Notes under the pieces: generated by a model | What the model was told of the DNA's origin: nothing | Seen by the model: only the letters and a program-made list of their open reading frames with translations | Database searches by the model: none | Position numbers and translations under genes: made by a program | In this document: one piece after another, positions 1 through 25,350 of the stretch | Layout: every line of letters starts with the position of its first letter | Position numbering within the stretch: the first letter of the stretch is position 1 | NCBI RefSeq assembly: GCF_963678635.1 | Contig: NC_087065.1 | Coordinates: 43,895,430 to 43,959,429, forward strand | Length of the DNA: 64,000 nt | Reading direction: 5' to 3' | Source of the DNA: Symsagittifera roscoffensis | Taxonomy: Eukaryota > Xenacoelomorpha > Acoela > Convolutidae

Positions 1-17036
<17,036 letters not shown>

Positions 17037-17256
17037 GAGTCAGATGCTACATAAATCTGAAAAAATCAGTTAATGAACATTGTGTTAATTATGATGATCG
17101 ATAGCGAGGCTTTCAAAAAGAAACAAGCGTAGTAGTAGTTGTAGTAGTTTAAGCTTTGGATCAGCTGATCCAGGTCTCGCGCTCGCCACTTCTCAGCTGA
17201 GTTGACCTTCTGAAATGGGTTGCAATGTCTCACCTCTTCTTTTCGATGTTACATTT
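17037..17256 (-). promoter_or_regulatory. Kinesin 5' flank between start codon and retroelement
   Basis: Only about 220 bp separate the start codon from the inserted LTR. The stretch contains a perfect 14-bp palindrome GGATCAGCTGATCC (17158-17171, with a CAGCTG E-box core) that is retained in all three segmental copies. No TATA box is evident. It could be 5' UTR, promoter or part of a first intron. Confidence 0.45.
17252..17256. other. Target-site duplication CATTT (left)
   Basis: CATTT precedes the left LTR and recurs directly after the right LTR at 39498-39502. The uninterrupted duplicate near 52,875-52,890 has one copy of the site, confirming the insertion. Confidence 0.92.
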
Positions 17257-18140
17257 TGTAACATTCGTCTACTGCAGTCACACATGAGGCTTAAGAAAAA
17301 TAGGCCCTATAACCATTGGCTCAAGAGTCAGGGACACTATCTCTTGTGTTTTTCTACCTCAAGAACGGTCGGAGCCAATTCGGTTCGCTTATGACATGAG
17401 ACCACGACCCGTTACAGCTTAAAGGCCACTACCAAAATACCCCCCCACTCTAGAAATAAAAACGTCTCCATACTTAGGTCTCGAGATACCCAAAATACAT
17501 GAACGCCGTTAAAAACCGGGTCGGAACAATCCGCTTAGTTACTTTTTATTGGACAGTGGAACTTTGATCCATTTCAGATGGATCAACCTAAAACTCGCCT
17601 TATCTCAACATAACTATCATAAAATACACTCGAGAAATTTAAATTGAGAACTCACATGTCGATGCGCTTGAGTATGAGGAGTAATTAAAAGATAAGTAGC
17701 TCGAGGATTAAATAATATAACTAAATAAGTTTGATGCTAATTAATTTTAACAACAGAAGTAAGTTTTGTCTCAAGAATCAAAGTTTCTGTATGAACCATC
17801 GGGACACTCGAGTTGTCCTCTCTTCCATTGAATGTTCACTCTGTTCCGTTCGAATAATCGTCCTTTCTCAAGTCTGTGTTATATTCTCCTGTTTTCGGGA
17901 TAAGACAGCTCTACTCTCTTATTATTTCGTATCGAGAAATTGCGAATAGCAATTTCCTGCCTTTTTCTTGAGTAGTTTCCCGCAATTGTTAATTCGGTCG
18001 TTCTGATTTTTCAGTTTTTGTTTTCAGTTGGTTCGAGAAAACTGAGCATGACAGGCTCCATTCGAAATTTTTAAATTTAAAACTTCACTCCAAAATTACG
18101 TGTTTCTCATGGTCAAACCTCCAGACATGACCGACTGGCA
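17257..18140 (-). repeat. 3' LTR of the 22-kb element
   Basis: 884 bp, in element orientation TGCCAGTCGG...CGAATGTTACA. It matches the right LTR except for about ten substitutions and one base in a C run. On the minus strand it carries long stretches found again in the plus-strand LTRs at 54417 and 56700. Confidence 0.95.
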
Positions 18141-18156
18141 CATACTCCCCGGACTC
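18141..18156 (-). promoter_or_regulatory. Polypurine tract candidate
   Basis: In element orientation TCCGGGGAGTATG abuts the TG of the 3' LTR. The identical CCGGGGAGTATG-TG junction occurs in the older LTR relics (at 42162 and 54094), which supports a plus-strand priming role. The purine run itself is short. Confidence 0.55.
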
Positions 18157-18581
18157 GAGATCGATGTCCTCATCGCGTGTTGTCATCTGCCAGTGAGTCC
18201 CAGAGAATCGAATGTTGCTCAAGATACAGTGCCAGTGGTCATTTACAGAAGTTTGCATCGGACTTAAGTTTATCTACCTTCCAAAATTCACAACCATATA
18301 AATTTTTCACACTATCGCTAAACAGCAATCAAAATCTGCACACACCTGCACCCATGAATCCCCGCTTTTTAAGCTGGTAATTTTAAAATTTCTTTTGTCC
18401 TATTCAGTCAGGAAATTGTCATGCATCATTTTGATTTATATAATAGATCTATCATATTAATAACAATATCTTATTCGTCTAAAATTTCTTTTTCGTGAAC
18501 CCGGATTTCATCCGAGTTCACCCTCGAGCCCCCTCCCTCTCAAGAATCAAGACTCTAGAATTTTCCCTTCGAGCCACCGGC
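18157..18581 (-). other. Untranslated 3' region of the 22-kb element
   Basis: About 430 bp between the stop of the 2,012-codon ORF and the polypurine tract. The half next to the ORF is pyrimidine-rich on the plus strand, and the rest is AT-rich with TTAATAACAATATC-like sequence. No coding potential is seen. Confidence 0.6.
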
Positions 18582-21500
18582 TCACCTCGTGTCCTTCGCC
18601 CTCGAGGTACCCGACACCGGTGTTCTTGACACTGTAATTTGTTCCAACAGTGCCTCCTCGTCATCGGAGCTGATCACAATTTCCTCCCAGGCCTTCAGCT
18701 GTTCATAGGATCGCATCCACTCCCTCTGCTCTTGTAACCTCTTCGATTGATTTGGTAAGCTCTTTACCTTCGACTCCCGGTTCAAACAGAAGGAATTGTG
18801 AAGACTCATGCTTATATTCTTCGCCAGGTCCTCCTCTAGTATCGATTCTATCGCTCTAGAATTGTCTCTGGATACTCTGCCCACTCTTTTCCACCCCGTC
18901 GTGATCGCATTTCGATGGGTTAGCAGAGGTCTCTTGAAGGCATCTGGTCCTATCTCGGCTTGGAATTGTCGATATTCCTTTTGATGTTTCCTCATGTGGT
19001 CCTTTGTCACCAGATATAACCAGGATGTTAACGTCGCACGAAACCAAGGAAAGAATCTCAGGCGGCTCCATATATGTCTGATCTCCACTGGTATGGCGAA
19101 TACCTTGCATGCGGTCTCGAACAACTCAAGTCTCCTGCTGTAATCTATCGCATGAATCGACTCAGCTGTTGGCGTTCTTGATTCTCTATACTTCGCTATG
19201 TTTTCTTCCATCCATCGTAGAGCCAGCATCGTGCTCACCACCAAGATGGTCACCTTTTGTCGATGCTCCGGTAGTCCCAACGACTTAATTTCTTCTATGT
19301 CCCAGATCAGACAGAGATTGGCGCGGTCTGGGTACCACACTGTCTGCGCCAGACAGTGGCATGGACAATCCCCATGCGTGAGGTCGATGCTTCTAAGATT
19401 TCGTTCTCCCGAGGCTTCTAGGAGAGGCTCAAGTTCCATCATTTTCTCGTGTATCACGTCGACTTCTTCCGAGCTTCGAGCACCTACTGCGGGTTTCCCC
19501 ACCACGTTTTGCCTTCCGTGATCACTTGTGTTTTCGCTCTCCAAGCCTAGGAGTTCTTCACCCCAGATTTCACTCAAGTCGTCTCTTTGTTCCTTCGGTA
19601 CTGCTCCTCGGATCTTCCTCAACAGCTTGTGTGAATGATGCGACATCCGAGCTAGTCTCACGCACTTGGGCACTGAGAAGGCTTTGTCTATCAATACCCT
19701 CTGGCTGGACACCTCCACCATCGCCATGTGTAGTGGATAGTGGCTTCCACATAGGTTAGCCAACACTGACCCCACTAAGGATTTCGCATTTAGAGGCAAT
19801 CCATAGGCTTCGCTCATGGGAAATCCCATCTCCGCCTCGAGTCCAATCTTCCAACTCTTGATGTGCTTCTGGTTCACTTGTAACACTCCGGGCAATGATT
19901 CCACGCTCAACGCGGTCACCAGGTGGTGTTCTGACTCTAGCCTCTCCAGTGACTGGAGACTACACATTCTTGAGAAAAATCCCAAGGCTGTCGCTAGGTT
20001 CACGGTGCTACTCGCGTAACATTCAGCCACTATCTGTATCTCGCTCTTCTCCCTTTCGGTGATATCCTCAAACCAGGTGATGAGGTCCTCTTTCTGGAAC
20101 GACTGTATCCTGACGCATGATCGTCCATCACAAGTATGCTCGCCGTTGCCACATGTCGAATCAAGACAACTGCCCGGCTCCATCCTCTTCACCGACCCTG
20201 TTCCACTCGTCACCTCACTCGACTCTTTCATCTGAGGCAGGATCAGTCTATGTACTATACTCAAGGTCGCCAAATCCTCATCCTCTGTCGGTGCCAATCT
20301 CACTCGCTCAGTGACCTCCTCAATCAGGCTCGCATGGGGATGTGGACACCAGGAGGGTCTGAGTAATTTCCATACCACTCCCAGATTCGTGGTCAACACG
20401 CCATTCTCGTTACCCATTTTTAGTTCCACTCTTTTACTTGAGCGTGGCACACTTATCACGTCCGGCGTTCTCTCGAGAATCAGACCCAGGCTAGGTCTCT
20501 CTCTCTCCACAGTGTCTATCTCCATTATCTTCTCTGTCCAGAACTTCAGTAGCTCCGCCACCTCATAGTTTCTGTGGGCACCTCCGGCTTCCAAGTCCAA
20601 GAAGGGGTTGTACGCCATTCCCATCACTCCAGAAACATACTGGTACTCTCCCTTTTTGTTGAGTTTTAAGTACTCCCCTGACGAAGCCAGGTTGCGGTGA
20701 ACGTCGTGTTTCTCCTCGAACTTCTTGTTGTAGAACCTTCGTATCTCATCTAACTTCCTATGGCTCTCCAGAGATTGCCTAGAACCATCCTCCCTCTCTA
20801 TTCCAGTACTCTGGTACACATTCAAGATGACTGTGGAGACTCTCCTTTCCAGCGTCTTGCTTCCAACTGCTCTCTGATGACATGCTAGGATGGTACTGTC
20901 AGTCATCATCGACATCGTCCATCTCAAGAAACAGGTTGCATCTTTCCTTCTTGCCAGACTCAAGCCTGAGTTGTCCCTGGCGACGTGCTGCATCAGCATT
21001 CGATATATCTCTAGATTTTTGCCTCCCAGCTTCAGCGTATCGTACGAAGTCAGTGTCTCCAGCTCTATCCCCAACAGGCTCCACGCGAACATCAGTTGTC
21101 CTGCAGTCCTGATAAAGGGATTCGCCATCAGCGGCGGTGCCGATGAGGGTGTCCTCATAGCCTCTTCAAAATGATCCTTCAATAAGTTTTGCCAGGATCT
21201 CTTCAGCTGGTTCGCCAATTCTATCTTGTTAACCTCAGCCTTCTGCTGGGTGGCCCAACTGTGTCGTTTGCGGGCTACTCCACTGTTCAATTTCTTCAAG
21301 CAGTCTTCCATTTCCTTCAATGTCCCAAGGGCTATCCACCACGGTCGGGAGGTATATCTGGTTTTGTTCTTCTCAAGAGGATCGCTGGTCACTTGTTTCC
21401 CAATAGCCTGATGTTCACTTGAGACCCATTCTTTGCCGACGTCTACCTCCCAGGTCTGCCCGCTCATCAAACCTCGCTTCATTTTTATTCTCTGAGGTTT

Positions 21501-24500
21501 GAAATCTTCCTCCGTCACTGAGCTAGTGGGGTTTTCCATTTCTTTTTCTATGTCGTGCAGTTTCCTCGGTTCATAGCTACTCTTGTAGGCTGCCGTCTTC
21601 CATCGCGCCAGAACCATGGGGGCCGTCTCTCTCAAGTCCTTTTCCGAGACCGCGTCAGCTGAAGGACTGCCCAATCCCTCCACGTCTCTCTTCCTCTTGC
21701 GAGACCTCACGTCTTTATTCGGGGGCGTCGTCGTTATCATCACTGATTCAACTTCCTTCTCTCCAGCCAACTCTTGCCTCCCCCCTGCTCGAGCCTTAAG
21801 GATATTAGTACTTTTAATCATATTACTAGTTCCTACCTTATCCCCCCTTGTATATTCAATCATTTTATTTTCAGTTTTCTGTTTCGGAGTAGAGCTGTCT
21901 TTACATTTGTCTTCTCTGGTCTTTCTTGATGTTTTCCTCAACTCGATCATCTTGCTCAGCAGCTCTCCTCTAGCTTTCTCCTCTAAACCCGTCCCCATCA
22001 GGACAGGTTCACCGAACTTCACCACCGTGTCCCACAGTTCCTCTTTAAAATTGTCCAATGTGGTGTCTTCATCCACTTCTCGATTGAAATCGCCCAAGAA
22101 TTCTTGCCAAGCATCTTTGTCCAGAGTGCCCAGGAAGGCGTCTTTGTTTCCCTCGAAGGTATTCTTCTCCCTTCTCTCCGCACTCAAGAAGATCATTCCC
22201 ATGCTGGGATTCTCGCTCGTCAATGACAACTCTGGGTCCTTGCGGGGGGATGAGGTCAGAGGTGGCGTGGGGGTATCTGCCCAGTTTTCTTCACTCAGAT
22301 CCTTCAACAGTTCCTGCGCAGTGAACTCCTCCTCCGCTGGCTTCTGCTCCGGTGTGTTTCCCACCTCCATATCCTCTCCTGCCTCACTGAGAGTTTCATC
22401 CATGCTCTCGTCTCCCGACTCTGCTTCTCTTCTCTCAAGAATCCTCCTGAATCGATCTTCCACGGTGCCACTCCTTTTATCCCCAGGGGTGTCCACCGAT
22501 AGGGGTGATGGTGTCGTTGGATTCGTCCCCTTGTGCTCTGTCAGTGCCACGTACAGTGGACCTGCTGCATCCAGTTTTTTTCCTTCCTGACTCCTATCCA
22601 CCTGCTCTAGTCCGTAAGGTGCCTGGTATCTCCTTGTGGCAAACAGCATATCGTCTGCTTTCAGTGCGATGTGCCCTTCATTCACTATCATCCTGCCGTC
22701 GTCCCATGCCGGCAACTGGTTCTCTAGACTTGCCCGCTCAAGTACTCTCAAAGCATCTCGCACCTCGAATTTCGGGGGCATCGACCCTCTCATTTTCTTG
22801 GCTTGAGTTGTCCATGAATTTATCTTCGCATCGCTGGTATGAAAATAAATCGCTGCAGTGTAGCCGATGAAGAGCGGATCCCAGCCGTCGGTGAACTCCT
22901 TCTGCTGTTCTTCGGTTGTGGTTCTCGCGTAAGGGGACGGGACAACCAGGGAACTGTTCATCCCCAGGGTCATTCTCCTCACTATGGGGAACTCAGGAAT
23001 GCTCGCTGGCAGGACTTCCTTCTCCAATATCGCCTCTAGTTCCTTTTTCACTAGCTCGAAGCTTTTCGTCCACGCAGGAATTCTCAAGATTTCTCGCCCA
23101 TTGGCTGTCAAGGGATTCAAGTTCCAGAACTTGGGGTAAGTTTCGATGGGGCCCTCGCGCTTGCCTCCCATCCGGCATTGCAGTTGTCCTCGGAAACTGT
23201 ACACGACCAACTCCGGATCCTTCACCTTTCCAAAGAGCACCGTGTTGCTCATTTGTGCCCTTAGCACCTCTTGCTGACACCAGTTAAGTGTCGTTCCATC
23301 TAATACGCTTATGAGGCTCATGTGGGTCACGGAGTATCGATAAGCTGTCACCAGAGGATCTGGAAACGCGAACGTGACGGCCGGTCCATAGATACAGGTC
23401 ACGACCTCCCCTAGCCCCCGGATCATCCCCATGGGATCCGATCTCATGGCCAGGCATAGGTCCGTCAATAGGGGCATGCCTCCATTCACTCTTCTCCATT
23501 CCTCTCTTGTCTTCGGGCTCATTTCTTCACCAGTCAGGTGCCTGTTTTGCATCAGTAGGTACTGCACTAGCCCGGCCGCACACTTGTACGAGTAGGTTTC
23601 AATACTCGAGTGTGTTCTTCCCATCGACAGGGGCTCCCCATACCTCATCAATCGGTGAAATGACGCCAGTTCACCGTGGGTCAGAAGCACTAACGTCAAG
23701 TATCCGTCTATCCTGAGGGTATCCACGCCACGACTGAACATGTATGCTGGGCCCATATTAAACAAGTACCTCGGGTAAACCAGGTACAGCGCCAGCAACA
23801 GACTGATAGGCATATTCAATACCTCCTGTATGAACGCTTTAAAGATAGTCTCCTTCGCACTGTACACTCCGGCCAGGAACTCTTTTCCCCAACAAGGACT
23901 CAAGAACTCGAGAATCTCATGATCCCTCCTCGTCCTTAGCTCACCCTTCGCGTGCTCCCTCCAGAACCCTCCAATCGTGACCTCATTGGCTGCTGTGACG
24001 AACCTGCCAACCGTCATCTTCCTCTTCTCAGCTATTCCCAGCTGCTCCTCAAGAAAATCCCAGATCTGCTTCACCAGAAGCGGCGCATCTTCTCTTGTTT
24101 TCCCCGTGGCGTTTTCCAGTCTTGGTGTTAAGAAGGGCCACTTGCCTCCCTCTTGTGCCAACCGATGCACCATCGACTCTAGTTGCTTCTCCGATGCGGC
24201 CACGTTCTTCCTTTCGTTGTTCGGCCCTCTAGATTTGCTGGTTGAGCTCGTGATGGTCAACTCCATGTCCCGAAACCACAGACTAGCCGTCAGGTGAGCC
24301 ACCACTGGATGATCGTCCCTTATAATCGGGCTGAGCTTGAGTTGCCTGGCGAAGTTAGATATCTCCAACAAGAGGACCTCGTCTAATACGATGAGGATGT
24401 CGGCTAACTCGTAAAAGCCTCTCAACGCATGGGAGACATCCGCCCATGCCGCCGCGAGTTCTGATCTGCGCAGTCTCAAGTTCGTCGGTTCCAATTCTCG

Positions 24501-24620
24501 GTTGGGAGCTGCCATCAGGACACGCCACCCATTCCCCTCTGCGATCAAGATCAAGATCGCGTACACAAATTGCAGTGCAAGCGGCATGCTCGAGTACCCG
24601 GGGGACGTTGTGAACGCCAC
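18582..24620 (-). CDS. Giant 3' ORF of the retroelement, function unknown
   Basis: 2,012 codons with no stop. I recognise no domain. Hydrophobic stretches occur near the N-terminus (LALQFVYAILILIAEG) and around residues 270-300 (MPISLLLALYLVYPRYLF). Residues of about 690-1,010 are charged and low in complexity, with many Glu and Lys. A cysteine cluster (SCLDSTCGNGEHTC) sits near residue 1,490, and the C-terminus is acidic and Ser-rich (EEIVISSDDEEALLE). The frame has no ATG near its beginning: it is open leftward from a TGA at about 24,800, overlapping the preceding ORF, and the first coded start-like codon here is GTG. Ribosomal frameshifting, or splicing to an upstream start, may express it. 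It is more GC-rich than the host DNA around it. It could be a structural, envelope-like or host-interaction protein; nothing seen decides between these. Confidence 0.85.
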   Translation of the reverse strand: MAFTTSPGYSSMPLALQFVYAILILIAEGNGWRVLMAAPNRELEPTNLRLRRSELAAAWADVSHALRGFYELADILIVLDEVLLLEISNFARQLKLSPIIRDDHPVVAHLTASLWFRDMELTITSSTSKSRGPNNERKNVAASEKQLESMVHRLAQEGGKWPFLTPRLENATGKTREDAPLLVKQIWDFLEEQLGIAEKRKMTVGRFVTAANEVTIGGFWREHAKGELRTRRDHEILEFLSPCWGKEFLAGVYSAKETIFKAFIQEVLNMPISLLLALYLVYPRYLFNMGPAYMFSRGVDTLRIDGYLTLVLLTHGELASFHRLMRYGEPLSMGRTHSSIETYSYKCAAGLVQYLLMQNRHLTGEEMSPKTREEWRRVNGGMPLLTDLCLAMRSDPMGMIRGLGEVVTCIYGPAVTFAFPDPLVTAYRYSVTHMSLISVLDGTTLNWCQQEVLRAQMSNTVLFGKVKDPELVVYSFRGQLQCRMGGKREGPIETYPKFWNLNPLTANGREILRIPAWTKSFELVKKELEAILEKEVLPASIPEFPIVRRMTLGMNSSLVVPSPYARTTTEEQQKEFTDGWDPLFIGYTAAIYFHTSDAKINSWTTQAKKMRGSMPPKFEVRDALRVLERASLENQLPAWDDGRMIVNEGHIALKADDMLFATRRYQAPYGLEQVDRSQEGKKLDAAGPLYVALTEHKGTNPTTPSPLSVDTPGDKRSGTVEDRFRRILERREAESGDESMDETLSEAGEDMEVGNTPEQKPAEEEFTAQELLKDLSEENWADTPTPPLTSSPRKDPELSLTSENPSMGMIFLSAERREKNTFEGNKDAFLGTLDKDAWQEFLGDFNREVDEDTTLDNFKEELWDTVVKFGEPVLMGTGLEEKARGELLSKMIELRKTSRKTREDKCKDSSTPKQKTENKMIEYTRGDKVGTSNMIKSTNILKARAGGRQELAGEKEVESVMITTTPPNKDVRSRKRKRDVEGLGSPSADAVSEKDLRETAPMVLARWKTAAYKSSYEPRKLHDIEKEMENPTSSVTEEDFKPQRIKMKRGLMSGQTWEVDVGKEWVSSEHQAIGKQVTSDPLEKNKTRYTSRPWWIALGTLKEMEDCLKKLNSGVARKRHSWATQQKAEVNKIELANQLKRSWQNLLKDHFEEAMRTPSSAPPLMANPFIRTAGQLMFAWSLLGIELETLTSYDTLKLGGKNLEIYRMLMQHVARDNSGLSLARRKDATCFLRWTMSMMTDSTILACHQRAVGSKTLERRVSTVILNVYQSTGIEREDGSRQSLESHRKLDEIRRFYNKKFEEKHDVHRNLASSGEYLKLNKKGEYQYVSGVMGMAYNPFLDLEAGGAHRNYEVAELLKFWTEKIMEIDTVERERPSLGLILERTPDVISVPRSSKRVELKMGNENGVLTTNLGVVWKLLRPSWCPHPHASLIEEVTERVRLAPTEDEDLATLSIVHRLILPQMKESSEVTSGTGSVKRMEPGSCLDSTCGNGEHTCDGRSCVRIQSFQKEDLITWFEDITEREKSEIQIVAECYASSTVNLATALGFFSRMCSLQSLERLESEHHLVTALSVESLPGVLQVNQKHIKSWKIGLEAEMGFPMSEAYGLPLNAKSLVGSVLANLCGSHYPLHMAMVEVSSQRVLIDKAFSVPKCVRLARMSHHSHKLLRKIRGAVPKEQRDDLSEIWGEELLGLESENTSDHGRQNVVGKPAVGARSSEEVDVIHEKMMELEPLLEASGERNLRSIDLTHGDCPCHCLAQTVWYPDRANLCLIWDIEEIKSLGLPEHRQKVTILVVSTMLALRWMEENIAKYRESRTPTAESIHAIDYSRRLELFETACKVFAIPVEIRHIWSRLRFFPWFRATLTSWLYLVTKDHMRKHQKEYRQFQAEIGPDAFKRPLLTHRNAITTGWKRVGRVSRDNSRAIESILEEDLAKNISMSLHNSFCLNRESKVKSLPNQSKRLQEQREWMRSYEQLKAWEEIVISSDDEEALLEQITVSRTPVSGTSRAKDTR

Positions 24621-24738
24621 TTTTGTCTTGGAGCCGAATCTTGAGGCAACATTCTCTTGTACTTCATTTATAGCCGCGAATAGAGTCTGGATGGCCTCCC
24701 AGATCCTCTTTGGTGTAGGCTCACCACGCTTGAGCTGC

Positions 24739-25338
24739 TCAAGAAATCCCGTTGCATGACAGTAGTAATTCAGGTTCGCAGGGCATTTCTGACTTCATTG
24801 CCACCACCAGGGTCAACATCTGGTTTAGCTCCGCTCCCGGCAAGGTATATATCAGAGTTTCTGGCCAAAACAACTTGGGAGACGTTCCTTCAAAATCTGA
24901 TCCTGCCACGATAACCACCCTTGCTGCAGCTGGATCTGCCCTGTCGTAAACTGCCAAGGTTTTGGCCAGCTGCGTCTGCCCGCAGGGTTTCCCGTATCGG
25001 GGGTCATTGGCCAATCTTGTGCCTTCATATGCGGCGTCTGGTAACTCCATTTCTCTCGGGTCCATCAGTTTGTCTACCACTCTCAACTGTGCTGGAGTGG
25101 CCACTCTAATTCTGGCAATGCTGGTTCGGTGTTTGGGAGGCTCCACCACCAGTCCCGGGCTCCCCAATGACTTGAGAGGTCTGTAATTAATCGGTCCCAT
25201 CACCGATTTTATGGGAATTCCAGTCAGATCCGCCGTCTCCATCAACTTCGATCTCGAGAAATGTGTTTCATGAGCCTTCAACCAGTCCACGCACTGGTGT
25301 CTTCCCAATTCTTCGTGTGATACCTGCTCAAGACCCAA
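24739..25338 (-). CDS. ~200-codon continuation of the SGNH-like ORF after an in-frame UAG
   Basis: This frame directly continues the 25351-27012 ORF after a single TAG. It encodes RSKLMETADLTGIPIKSVMG and MDPREMELPDAAYEG, with no domain I recognise. There is no ATG at its beginning, so translation by readthrough of the TAG is more likely than independent initiation. Its 3' end overlaps the open frame of the giant ORF by roughly 60 bp in the +1 register. Confidence 0.65.
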   Translation of the reverse strand: MGLEQVSHEELGRHQCVDWLKAHETHFSRSKLMETADLTGIPIKSVMGPINYRPLKSLGSPGLVVEPPKHRTSIARIRVATPAQLRVVDKLMDPREMELPDAAYEGTRLANDPRYGKPCGQTQLAKTLAVYDRADPAAARVVIVAGSDFEGTSPKLFWPETLIYTLPGAELNQMLTLVVAMKSEMPCEPELLLSCNGIS

Positions 25339-25350
25339 AGTTCTCGCTAG

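Noticed and set aside
21616-22590. A 324-codon plus-strand frame opposite the giant ORF.
   Set aside because: It is the antisense of the charged low-complexity part of the 2,012-codon ORF, and its composition mirrors that bias.
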